DNA of 64,000 nucleotides. Origin: Faucicola sp902506225 (GTDB lineage Bacteria > Pseudomonadota > Gammaproteobacteria > Pseudomonadales > Moraxellaceae). Under the pieces are notes generated by a model that was given only the letters and a program-made list of their open reading frames with translations, had not been told where the DNA came from and made no database searches. Each line of letters starts with the position of its first letter. Within the stretch, counting starts at the first letter, position 1. The position numbers were made by a program, and so were the translations under genes. Positions 34,874-42,285 of this stretch are shown piece after piece. The stretch spans positions 496,001 through 560,000 of the forward strand of contig LR733345.1 of assembly GCA_902506225.1 (NCBI GenBank), read 5' to 3'.

Positions 34874-36160
34874 ATGAACCCACCGCATCGCCCAGAAACG
34901 CTAGCCATTCATGCAGGGTACGAACCAGAGCCGACCACCAAAGCTGTCGCTGTCCCTATCTACCACACCAGTTCGTATGCCTTTGATAACACCCAACACG
35001 GTGCTGACCTTTTTGATCTGAAAGTTGCTGGTAATATCTATACCCGTATCATGAACCCAACCAATGCGGTGCTTGAAGCGCGCATGGCAGCATTAGAAGG
35101 TGGTATCGGCGCATTGACGGTGGCATCCGGGATGGCGGCGATTACTTATACCATCCAAACGCTATGTGAGTCAGGCGATAACATCGTCTCAGTATCAACT
35201 TTATATGGTGGTACTTACAACTTATTTGCCCATGCGTTGCCACGTCAAGGTATCGAAGTGCGTTTCTTTGATTATACCCGACCTGAGACCTTGGTTGATT
35301 TGATTGATGAACGTACTAAATTGGTATTTGGGGAAAGTATTGGTAATCCATTGGGTAATGTGCTGGATATCGCAAAAATCAGCGAACTTGCTCATAGCAA
35401 AGGCGTACCTGTGGTGATTGATAACACTGTCGCCACGCCAACATTGTGCCGTCCATTTGAGCATGGGGCTGATATTGTGATTCATTCATTGACCAAATAT
35501 GTGAGTGGTTCGGGCACGTCGGTGGGTGGTGTGATTATCGATAGTGGTAAATTTGATTGGGGCGCTCACAAAGAACGTTTTGCGATTTTAAATACCCCAG
35601 ATGCCAGCTATCATGGTGTCAATTTTGTCGAAGCCATGGGTGCTGCGGCGTTTATCGCCCGAGCACGCGTTGCGCCCTTGCGTAATACCGGTGCGGCACT
35701 AAGCCCAATGAACGCTTGGCAAATTATGCTTGGATTAGAGACGTTAGCCTTGCGTATGGAGCGACATTGCCAAAATGCCCAAGCCGTGGCAGAATTTTTA
35801 AACCATCATCCGCAAGTGGCTTGGGTCAAGTACGCAGGATTAACGGACCATCCAGAACATAAGCTTGCGCAAACATACTTTGGTGGTAAGCCATCAGCGA
35901 TTCTAACCTTTGGGTTAAAAGGCGGCCGTGAAGCAGGGGCGAAATTTATTGATGGGCTACAATTAATTACCCGTTTGGTCAATATCGGTGATGCCAAGTC
36001 ACTCGCTTGCCACCCTGCAACTACCACGCACCGCCAGTTAAATGCTGAAGAGTTGCAAAAAGCAGGCGTTAGCGAAGACATGATTCGTCTATCCATTGGT
36101 ATTGAGCATATTGAGGACATCAAAGCTGACCTTGAGCAAGCGTTAGCCGCAGCCAAATAA
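34874..36160 (+). CDS. metY: O-acetylhomoserine aminocarboxypropyltransferase / sulfhydrylase
   Basis: PLP enzyme of the Cys/Met metabolism family that makes homocysteine directly from O-acetylhomoserine and sulfide. Visible are RPETLAIHAGYEPEP at the start, YTRIMNPTNAVLEARMAALE, the substrate/cofactor segment SVSTLYGGTYNLF, and the PLP lysine Lys208 in HSLTKYVSG. At 428 aa it matches MetY rather than the shorter MetB/MetC/MetZ. AAAGGAATAT gives a clear ribosome site. Confidence 0.93.
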   Translation: MNPPHRPETLAIHAGYEPEPTTKAVAVPIYHTSSYAFDNTQHGADLFDLKVAGNIYTRIMNPTNAVLEARMAALEGGIGALTVASGMAAITYTIQTLCESGDNIVSVSTLYGGTYNLFAHALPRQGIEVRFFDYTRPETLVDLIDERTKLVFGESIGNPLGNVLDIAKISELAHSKGVPVVIDNTVATPTLCRPFEHGADIVIHSLTKYVSGSGTSVGGVIIDSGKFDWGAHKERFAILNTPDASYHGVNFVEAMGAAAFIARARVAPLRNTGAALSPMNAWQIMLGLETLALRMERHCQNAQAVAEFLNHHPQVAWVKYAGLTDHPEHKLAQTYFGGKPSAILTFGLKGGREAGAKFIDGLQLITRLVNIGDAKSLACHPATTTHRQLNAEELQKAGVSEDMIRLSIGIEHIEDIKADLEQALAAAK

Positions 36161-36167
36161 TCTATTC

Positions 36168-36202
36168 AAATAAAAAGCGAGCATTAAGCTCGTTTTTTAT
36201 TT
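36168..36202 (+). terminator. Terminator after metY
   Basis: A long stem with core CGAGC-ATTAA-GCTCG extends outward through AAATAAAAA/TTTTTTATTT, ending in a T run. Confidence 0.85.
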
Positions 36203-36227
36203 GGACTAAATTTTTTAGATCAGAAAA

Positions 36228-36734
36228 ATGCGAATGATAAAAAAAATTGGATTATGGGTAAAAAGTTTTGCCATATATGCCTTGGTGTTTATCACTATCT
36301 ATAATGTGGTCAATTGGTGGCGACAACCCATGATGCCAGCCAATTCTGTTTTGCAATTTACTACCATTCAGGGTCAAACCATCGATTTGCAACAAATTAG
36401 TCAACAGCGACCTGTTTTGGTGTATTTTTGGGGTAGTTGGTGTGGCGTGTGTCGCCAAACCTCACCCAGTGTGGATAAACTGGCAAAATCAGTGGATTAT
36501 CCTGTGGTGAGCGTCGCAGTGAATTCAGGCGAGCCAAATGAAGTGCAACAATACTTAAGTCAACATGGGTGGCAATTTGTAACGATAGATGATAAAGATG
36601 GCAAAATTTTCACAGACTGGCAGGGACAAGTGACGCCATCTTTCATCATTTTAAAAGATGGCAAAATGGTACAAGGTCTGACGGGGATTCATCCAGCGTG
36701 GGAACTAAAATTGCGACTGTGGCTATTACGATAA
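36228..36734 (+). CDS. Membrane-anchored thioredoxin-like protein (ScsD/TlpA type)
   Basis: Periplasmic thiol-disulfide protein held by one N-terminal membrane segment (about 8-29). The thioredoxin fold is complete: VYFWGSWCGVCRQTSPSVDK with the redox pair Cys72/Cys75, and cis-proline VTPSFIIL. At 168 aa it resembles suppressor-for-copper-sensitivity ScsD, which is close to the DsbE/TlpA group. No scs or cytochrome maturation neighbours are present, so the partner is unknown. Confidence 0.85.
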   Translation: MRMIKKIGLWVKSFAIYALVFITIYNVVNWWRQPMMPANSVLQFTTIQGQTIDLQQISQQRPVLVYFWGSWCGVCRQTSPSVDKLAKSVDYPVVSVAVNSGEPNEVQQYLSQHGWQFVTIDDKDGKIFTDWQGQVTPSFIILKDGKMVQGLTGIHPAWELKLRLWLLR

Positions 36735-36757
36735 TATTTATTACGACAACATTTACT
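36728..36757. repeat. 15-bp tandem duplication across two gene ends
   Basis: ACGATAATATTTATT is followed by ACGACAACATTTACT (four differences). It spans the stop of the thioredoxin-like gene and reaches the stop of the convergent crotonase gene. Confidence 0.7.
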
Positions 36758-37547
36758 TGCCCTGCCAAACTGGAGGACGTTTGGCAATAAACGCATCTAT
36801 GCCTTCTTGGGCATCTGCCGCCATCATATTATCCGCCATGGTACAGCTAGCAAATTCGTACGCTTGTTCGATAGGCATATTTAATTGTTGATAGAACATT
36901 TGCTTACCCACTTTTACCGCTAAAGGTGATTTATCTAAGATATGTTGGGCCAGCTGCTTGACACAGTCATCAAGTTTATCACTTGCGACAGCATGATTAA
37001 TGAGTCCAAACTGCACTGCTTTTTCTGCACTGATAAACTCACCTGTCATCAGCATTTCAAAGGCTTGTTTGGTAGGTAGGTTACGACTAATTGCTACTGC
37101 CGGTGTTGAGCAGAATAAACCCACCCGAATTCCTGACGTCGCAAACGTCGCAGTATCTGCAGCAACAGCCATATCACAGGTAGCAACTAACTGACAACCA
37201 GCTGCAGTCGCAAGTCCTTGTACTTTAGCTATTACAGGTTGCGGCAGTTGCAAAATTTGTTGCATGACGTTACTGCAATGGGTGAATAGTTGCTGCTGAT
37301 ACTCGTGCTCAGGATTGGCGCGCATTTGTTTGAGATTGTGTCCCGAGCAAAATGCCTTGCCATTGGCAGCTACTACCACCACTCGCACGTTGTCATCGTT
37401 GGCTATTTGGGTCAGATGTTGGGACAAGGCAGTCAGCATTTCTTCTGATAGCACATTGTATTCTTGTGGACGATTGAGTGTAAGCGTGGTCAATCCATTA
37501 TTATCGCTGCGTAAGACATAATCAGTATCTGAGTTTATAGCGATCAT
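36753..37547 (-). CDS. Enoyl-CoA hydratase/isomerase family protein, ECHDC3-like
   Basis: Crotonase-fold protein of 264 aa. The oxyanion-hole and CoA segments are visible: GKAFCSGHNLKQM, GLATAAGCQLVATCDMAVA and FATSGIRVGLFCSTPAVA. The two glutamates of true enoyl-CoA hydratase are not present where expected: the first position is Gln in AAGCQL, and the second lies in FATSGIRVG. That pattern, and VGLFCSTP, match the ECHDC3 subgroup, whose reaction is not well defined. I chose ATG 37547, with AAGGATG a few bases upstream. Confidence 0.82.
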   Translation of the reverse strand: MIAINSDTDYVLRSDNNGLTTLTLNRPQEYNVLSEEMLTALSQHLTQIANDDNVRVVVVAANGKAFCSGHNLKQMRANPEHEYQQQLFTHCSNVMQQILQLPQPVIAKVQGLATAAGCQLVATCDMAVAADTATFATSGIRVGLFCSTPAVAISRNLPTKQAFEMLMTGEFISAEKAVQFGLINHAVASDKLDDCVKQLAQHILDKSPLAVKVGKQMFYQQLNMPIEQAYEFASCTMADNMMAADAQEGIDAFIAKRPPVWQGK

Positions 37548-37611
37548 TTTTACATCCTTGTAAATGTTATTAATCATTTTATCCTAACACAATTGACTAT
37601 TCTCAAGCCAA

Positions 37612-37639
37612 AAAAAATACCCCAAACTTATGGGGCATT
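37612..37639 (-). terminator. Terminator after tsf
   Basis: GCCCCATAAGTTTGGGGT on the minus strand gives a short G/C stem followed by ATTTTTTTT. Confidence 0.88.
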
Positions 37640-37673
37640 TCTAACAAGTTAACCGCTCAGCGGTTGTCGCTTA

Positions 37674-38552
37674 CTATTTAGCTGCTGCTGCTTGAGCCGC
37701 TGCTACTTCTTCAGCGAAGTTTTCTTGTTTTTTCTCGATGCCTTCACCCACTTCTAAGCGTTTGAATGCTTTAACCGTCATACCTTCAGATTTTAATATA
37801 TCGCCAACTTTTTTCTCATTGTCGATAACGTAAGGTTGGTTCAACAAAGTCACTTCGTTCAAGTACTTTTGTAGACCACCGGTAATCATTTTTTCAATCA
37901 CGGCGTCTGGTTTGCCAGATTCTTTCGCTTTCGCTTCGATGATGTCTTTTTCGCGCGCTAGCGTATCAGCAGGTACATTGGCTTCATCAACAGCGATTGG
38001 GTTGAATGCTGCAACTTGCATCGCAACGTGTTTTGCGGTGTCTGCATTGCCGCCTTCAACAGAAACCACTACACCAATACGAATACCGTGACGGTAAGAG
38101 GCTAGGTTGTCACCTTCAATCACTTCTGCACGACGTACTTGGATGTTTTCACCGATTTTTTGTACGAGCTCAACTCGGGCTTCTTCAACCGTTTGACCAT
38201 CGCCATACGGCAATGCAGAGATAGCCGCTACATCAGTGGTATTATTGGCAAGTGCAAGTTCAGCTACTTTGTTCGCAAATGCGGTGAAGTTAGCATCTTT
38301 TGCCACGAAGTCAGTTTGACAATTTACTTCAAGTAGTAAGGCTTTGTTACCTTCTTGGGCAATAATGATAGCGCCATCAGCAGCAATGTTACCTGCTTTT
38401 TTAGCAGCTTTTGCTTGACCTGATTTACGCAGGTTATCGATTGCGGTTTCGATGTCGCCGTCTGCTTCTTGCAGGGCTTTTTTACATTCCATCATACCAA
38501 GACCTGTACGGTCACGTAATTCTTTTACCAGTTTTGCACTAATTTCTGCCAT
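37674..38552 (-). CDS. tsf: Elongation factor Ts
   Basis: Guanine nucleotide exchange factor for EF-Tu. It begins AEISAKLVKELRDRTGLGMM, the universal N-terminal signature, followed by ECKKALQEADGD. The NCQTDFVAKD motif that contacts EF-Tu is intact. It is 292 aa from ATG 38552. It follows rpsB on the same strand after 228 bp containing a long hairpin, the conserved rpsB-tsf order. Confidence 0.96.
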   Translation of the reverse strand: MAEISAKLVKELRDRTGLGMMECKKALQEADGDIETAIDNLRKSGQAKAAKKAGNIAADGAIIIAQEGNKALLLEVNCQTDFVAKDANFTAFANKVAELALANNTTDVAAISALPYGDGQTVEEARVELVQKIGENIQVRRAEVIEGDNLASYRHGIRIGVVVSVEGGNADTAKHVAMQVAAFNPIAVDEANVPADTLAREKDIIEAKAKESGKPDAVIEKMITGGLQKYLNEVTLLNQPYVIDNEKKVGDILKSEGMTVKAFKRLEVGEGIEKKQENFAEEVAAAQAAAAK

Positions 38553-38730
38553 GAGATACCTCAATTGATTATCATTATAGATGAGAATTGGGTTGTTTAT
38601 TGTCTAAACAGTTGGAGATTAAAGGACAAAAATGGGTGATTTTTGCCCTTTAATATTACGCTACAAATTCGAATTTTTATAAAGTAATTTTGTGTTTACC
38701 CAGCAAAGTTAGTTTATAAAATTTTGATGA

Positions 38731-38771
38731 CAGTATCATAACAACCTAAGCAATGTGCTGCTATGATACTG
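38731..38771. repeat. Perfect inverted repeat between rpsB and tsf
   Basis: CAGTATCATA and TATGATACTG are exact reverse complements separated by 21 nt, a few bases after the rpsB stop. There is no T run, so it looks more like a processing or attenuation hairpin than a full terminator. Confidence 0.75.
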
Positions 38772-38780
38772 CGGTAACCC

Positions 38781-39551
38781 TTATTCTGCCGCAGCTTCTG
38801 CTGGTGCTTCAGTTACTGCTTCTTCTTGAGCTGCTTTGCCGCCTTGAGTTTTAGCGTATTCTTTACCAGCGATAATTGCATCTGCAACCGCTGATACGTA
38901 TAGCGTTACCGCACGAATCGCATCGTCATTGGCAGGAATGACATAATCTACGTCATCTGGGTTTGAGTTTGTATCAACGATACCAATGACAGGAATACCT
39001 AAGTTTTTTGCTTCTTTGATTGCAATCGCTTCATGGTCAACATCAACCACAAAAATTGCATCGGGTAAACCGTTCATATTTTTGATACCGCCTAACGCAC
39101 GCTCAAGTTTTTCCATTTCACGAGTACGCTCTAGCGCTTCACGTTTGGTTAACTTAGCAAAGGTACCGTCTTCAGCTTGTTTTTCGTATTCTTTTAAACG
39201 AGTAATTGACTGACGGATGGTTTTCCAGTTGGTTAACATACCACCTAACCAGCGATGGTCAACATAAGGCATACCAGCGCGAGCGGCTTGTTCGCTAATA
39301 ACGTTGCTTGCTGCACGTTTAGTACCAACAAATAGTACTTTGTTGCCACGTGCTGCTTCACGGTTAACGAAGTTTAGTGCTTCGTTCATCGCTTTAACTG
39401 TATGCTCAAGGTTGATGATGTGAATTTTGTTACGTGCACCAAAAATAAATTTGCCCATTTTTGGATTCCAAAAACGAGTTTGGTGACCAAAGTGTGCACC
39501 GGCTTCTAAAAGATCACGCATTGAAACTTGGGTAGGATTAGCTGACGCCAT
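38781..39551 (-). CDS. rpsB: 30S ribosomal protein S2
   Basis: Small-subunit ribosomal protein. It begins SMRDLLEAGAHFGHQTRFWN, and PYVDHRWLGGMLTNWKTI and DAIFVVDVDHEAIAIKEA are clear. At 256 aa it has an alanine/glutamate-rich C-terminal tail. It starts the rpsB-tsf unit. The leader upstream contains GTGTTTGCAAAT twice on the minus strand, which may mark promoter or autoregulatory sequence. Confidence 0.97.
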   Translation of the reverse strand: MASANPTQVSMRDLLEAGAHFGHQTRFWNPKMGKFIFGARNKIHIINLEHTVKAMNEALNFVNREAARGNKVLFVGTKRAASNVISEQAARAGMPYVDHRWLGGMLTNWKTIRQSITRLKEYEKQAEDGTFAKLTKREALERTREMEKLERALGGIKNMNGLPDAIFVVDVDHEAIAIKEAKNLGIPVIGIVDTNSNPDDVDYVIPANDDAIRAVTLYVSAVADAIIAGKEYAKTQGGKAAQEEAVTEAPAEAAAE

Positions 39552-39729
39552 GAGATTTCCTTAAGTAAAGTTGGGTTATGCCTCCACATTACCGATTAAG
39601 CCGATTTGCAAACACGCATCAAAATCTACAGGATTTTAATTAATCAAATTTGCAAACACCCAGCTTAACTCTTATCAAGCTTGTTAGCTTGAAAATAGCA
39701 ATGTGTGTGTCATGTTAGTAAATAAAAAA

Positions 39730-39766
39730 AGCAGTTTGCCATTTCAAGATAAAATGACAAACTGCT
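39730..39766 (-). terminator. Terminator after msrB
   Basis: AGCAGTTTG pairs with CAAACTGCT, and the stem extends inward through CATTT/AAATG with a mismatch. On the minus strand a run of T follows. Confidence 0.88.
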
Positions 39767-39822
39767 ATTTTAACATATTTTTATATGGTTAAGCTATATG
39801 TTTTAGCAAAAGCACATGGCGA

Positions 39823-40293
39823 TTATTCGACCAATCCGATTAAATCACCATAACCTTCTTGTTCCATCTCATTTACAGGGATAAAACGTAGCGACGCGCC
39901 ATTGATGCAATAACGCATGCCGCCAAGCTCAGGAAGACCGTCATTAAACACATGACCCAAATGTGAATCACCCACACGGCTGCGTACTTCAGTGCGTCGC
40001 ATACCATGACTGTCATCAAACAATTCATTGATTACTGCTGTATCAATCGGTTTACTAAAGGCGGGCCAACCACAACCTGAGTCATACTTGTCCGATGAGC
40101 TAAAAAGCGGCTCACCACTCACAATATCCACATAGATACCACGTTCAAATTGGTGATCATATTCATGACTAAAAGGGCGTTCAGTGCCGTTTTGCTGTGT
40201 CACATAATATTGCTCATCATTCAGATTTGCCTTGATTTCAGCTTCAGACGGTCTTACATACTTCTGCGTATCGATATTAATTGAATTAGCCAT
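39823..40293 (-). CDS. msrB: Peptide-methionine (R)-S-oxide reductase
   Basis: Repairs oxidised methionine (R-sulfoxide). The GYP-type strand SSDKYDSGCGWPAFSKPI and the catalytic GGMRYCINGASLRFIP (Cys129) are present; Cys74 is the only other cysteine. The four zinc-binding cysteines found in many MsrB proteins are absent, so this is the zinc-free form. It is 156 aa and forms a single-gene unit. Confidence 0.93.
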   Translation of the reverse strand: MANSINIDTQKYVRPSEAEIKANLNDEQYYVTQQNGTERPFSHEYDHQFERGIYVDIVSGEPLFSSSDKYDSGCGWPAFSKPIDTAVINELFDDSHGMRRTEVRSRVGDSHLGHVFNDGLPELGGMRYCINGASLRFIPVNEMEQEGYGDLIGLVE

Positions 40294-40386
40294 AGACGTT
40301 CCTAACCCTTGTTGTCATTGTAGAACATCACAATAGTTACAACCTATCCAAAATTCAAGTAACAACTGTTTAAACAAATAGTAGTT

Positions 40387-40414
40387 TTGTGAAAAAGGCG
40401 AAAAGGGCTATAAT
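40387..40414 (+). promoter_or_regulatory. Sigma70-type promoter of map
   Basis: TTGTGA and TATAAT are spaced by 16 bp, about 40 bp before the map start. Confidence 0.65.
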
Positions 40415-40453
40415 ACGTCTTCTTAAATTTTTGCAAAATCAGATAATTATTGT

Positions 40454-41239
40454 ATGAAAACACTATTAAATAACCCTGAAGCCATTGAAAAAATGCGCGT
40501 CGCTGGTAAATTAGCCGCCGATGTTTTAGTGATGTTAGATGAATATGTCAAAGAAGGTGTAACGACAGGGGCATTAGACAAGCTTGCCCACGACTATATT
40601 GTCGATGTCCAAAAAGCCATTCCTGCCAATGTCGGCTATCATGGCTACCAGCATACACTTTGTACCTCAATCAACCATGTGGTTTGTCATGGTATGCCCG
40701 ATGACAGCCGTATCCTAAAAGATGGCGATATCGTCAATATCGATGTCACAGTGATAAAAGATGGTTATCATGGTGATACTTCAAAAATGTGGATTATTGG
40801 TGAAGGCTCAATCATGGCTCAGCGTATCTGCAAAATCGCCCAAGACGCACTATATGCAGGGATGAAAGCCGTTCGCAATGGCGCCTATGTAGGCGATATT
40901 GGCGCAGCGATTCAGGCAGTGGCAGAGCCAGAGCGTTTTAGCGTAGTAAAAGAATATTGCGGACATGGGATTAGTGACGTATATCATGATGAACCACAAA
41001 TTCTGCACTATGGTAAAAAAAATACCGGTCTACAACTGACGACAGGCATGACATTTACCATTGAACCAATGATTAACCAAGGTGTATGGCAAACCAAAAC
41101 TTTACCCGATAAATGGACGGTAATTACTAAAGACCGTAAATTGTCAGCCCAATGGGAACACACACTGATGGTTACCGAGAATGGCTGTGAAGTGTTTACC
41201 AAGCGTCCAGAAGAAGATTTGAGTTTTTTAAACAGTTAA
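40454..41239 (+). CDS. map: Methionine aminopeptidase type I
   Basis: Removes the initiator methionine from nascent proteins. The five metal ligands fall in the expected blocks: NIDVTVIKDGYHGDTSKMW (two Asp), the GHGI histidine in YCGHGISDVYHDEP, the Glu in MTFTIEPMINQG and the last Glu in AQWEHTLMV. At 261 aa it is standard. Although map often neighbours rpsB-tsf, here it is separated from them by msrB and transcribed away. Confidence 0.96.
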   Translation: MKTLLNNPEAIEKMRVAGKLAADVLVMLDEYVKEGVTTGALDKLAHDYIVDVQKAIPANVGYHGYQHTLCTSINHVVCHGMPDDSRILKDGDIVNIDVTVIKDGYHGDTSKMWIIGEGSIMAQRICKIAQDALYAGMKAVRNGAYVGDIGAAIQAVAEPERFSVVKEYCGHGISDVYHDEPQILHYGKKNTGLQLTTGMTFTIEPMINQGVWQTKTLPDKWTVITKDRKLSAQWEHTLMVTENGCEVFTKRPEEDLSFLNS

Positions 41240-41261
41240 ATCATGAATAAAATCATGAGTA
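41238..41261. repeat. 12-bp tandem duplication at the map stop
   Basis: AAATCATGAATA is followed directly by AAATCATGAGTA, starting at the map stop codon. Confidence 0.8.
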
Positions 41262-41306
41262 TAAAAGAAAGTTAGTGATTGTTTTAAAATTATTTATATT
41301 TTCCTG

Positions 41307-41334
41307 TTGACACCCATTCCAATTCACGTATAAT
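41307..41334 (+). promoter_or_regulatory. rRNA operon promoter P1
   Basis: Consensus TTGACA and TATAAT are spaced by 16 bp, followed by a C/G-rich start region, as expected for a strong rRNA promoter. Confidence 0.88.
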
Positions 41335-41410
41335 ACGCCACCACTGAGCGACAAACAGTTTACAAAAAAGTAAAACAAGTTACGAAGCTTAGAAAGAATT
41401 AAAATAAAGC

Positions 41411-41439
41411 TTGACAGAGTAAAAAAAACGTATTACAAT
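41411..41439 (+). promoter_or_regulatory. rRNA operon promoter P2
   Basis: TTGACA and TACAAT with a 17-bp spacer, about 100 bp downstream of P1, matching the usual tandem rRNA promoter layout. Confidence 0.8.
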
Positions 41440-41625
41440 ATCAAGCTCACCAGATGATAGACGATATCTTTGGTACATTAAATAACAACAAACACAAGAA
41501 CAACTTGTGTGGATTTTCACTTAGGGCGATAAAATTAAGACTTTAATTAATTGTATTGTCAGAGTGAAGATACTCGTAAGTTTATTTGAGCAAAGACAGT
41601 ATAAATAATTGAGTCAACAAATTAA

Positions 41626-41658
41626 ATCTATTGACACCGCTACGCGGTGACAATAGAT
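41626..41658 (+). promoter_or_regulatory. Leader hairpin just before 16S
   Basis: ATCTATTG-A-CACCGC, a TAC loop and GCGGTG-A-CAATAGAT form a near-perfect hairpin ending about 10 bases before the 16S start. It is probably part of the rRNA leader. Confidence 0.75.
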
Positions 41659-41667
41659 AGAAAGATT

Positions 41668-41886
41668 AAACTGAAGAGTTTGATCATGGCTCAGATTGAA
41701 CGCTGGCGGCAGGCTTAACACATGCAAGTCGAACGATGAAACTCTAGCTTGCTAGAGAAGATTAGTGGCGGACGGGTGAGTAACATTTAGGAATCTGCCT
41801 AGTAGTGGGGGATAGCTCGGGGAAACTCGAATTAATACCGCATACGACCTACGGGTGAAAGGGGGCGCAAGCTCTTGCTATTAGAT
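41668..41886 (+). rRNA. 16S rRNA, 5' fragment only (about 219 nt)
   Basis: AAACTGAAGAGTTTGATCAT is the universal 16S 5' end. It is followed by CTGGCGGCAGGCTTAACACA, GTCGAACG, GGCGGACGGGTGAGTAAC and AATACCGCATACGACC. The gene reads normally to GCTCTTGCTATTAGAT and then stops being 16S. The rest of 16S, the tRNA-bearing spacer and all of 23S are missing, and the 5S gene begins immediately. The sequence is typical of Moraxella 16S as I remember it, notably the CTCTAGCTTGCTAGAG hairpin. This is either a real internal deletion or an assembly collapse. Confidence 0.95.
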
Positions 41887-41888
41887 TT

Positions 41889-42002
41889 GCTGACGATAAT
41901 AGCTTGGAGGTCCCACCTGATCCCTTCCCGAACTCAGAAGTGAAACTCCAATGCGCCAATGGTAGTGTGGTTCGCCCATGTGAGAGTAGGTCATCGTCAG
42001 CT
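41889..42002 (+). rRNA. 5S ribosomal RNA
   Basis: GCTGACGATAATAGCTTGGA starts and GGTCATCGTCAGC closes the molecule; the two ends pair as helix I. The internal landmarks CCACCTGATCCCTTCCCGAA, CTCAGAAGTGAAAC, CCAATGGTAGTGTGG and CCCATGTGAGAGTAGG are all present. It is about 114 nt and looks complete. It is fused within 2-3 bases to the truncated 16S and is followed by a normal rRNA terminator. Confidence 0.95.
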
Positions 42003-42011
42003 CCCTATTCC

Positions 42012-42045
42012 AAACACCCCCCTTACATCAGTAAGGGGGTGTTTG
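42012..42045 (+). terminator. rRNA operon terminator
   Basis: AAACACCCC...CTTAC and GTAAGGGGGTGTTT form a 14-bp stem with an ATCA loop (one bulged C), followed by GCTTTG. It is typical of the end of an rRNA operon. Confidence 0.88.
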
Positions 42046-42089
42046 CTTTGTAGTTTCTTAAAATGTTTTATATAGGGTACTGTCGGAGA

Positions 42090-42221
42090 CAGAAAACCCT
42101 GAGACACTACCTTTATAAAAACCACACAACGAAATACAAGTCTCGTAAAATCTGGTATAAGCTTAAGCAAGCTGGTATGCCAAAGCTTGTCCGATGTACC
42201 TTTGAACGCTTGATAAAATAG
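42090..42221 (+). pseudogene. IS3-family transposase (OrfB) remnant
   Basis: One frame reads LYKNHTTKYKSRKIWYKLKQ, then AGMPKLVRCTFERLIK and a stop. This is recognisably the HTH_21 region of IS3-type OrfB, which in intact elements reads like YGARKVWxQLxREGIxVARCTVERLM. About 40 residues survive out of some 280. No start codon, DDE catalytic region or terminal repeats are seen. The remnant sits between the rRNA terminator and the cpdB terminator. Confidence 0.72.
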
Positions 42222-42230
42222 AAAAAGAAA

Positions 42231-42252
42231 AAGTGTGGCAACTACCACACTT
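42231..42252 (-). terminator. Terminator after cpdB
   Basis: AAGTGTGG and CCACACTT form an 8-bp stem with a 6-nt loop. On the minus strand it is followed by TTTTTCTTTTTC. Confidence 0.85.
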
Positions 42253-42285
42253 CTAAGAATAAATAAAATACAAGTTTTTTGGCGA

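Noticed and set aside
41886..41889. A spacer tRNA or 23S end between the 16S fragment and 5S
   Set aside because: Only 2-3 bases separate the recognisable 16S and 5S sequences, so no spacer or 23S sequence is left.
41997..42248. An 83-codon minus-strand frame over the rRNA terminator and IS remnant
   Set aside because: It runs through the terminator hairpin and is antisense to the transposase remnant. It has no homology or ribosome site.
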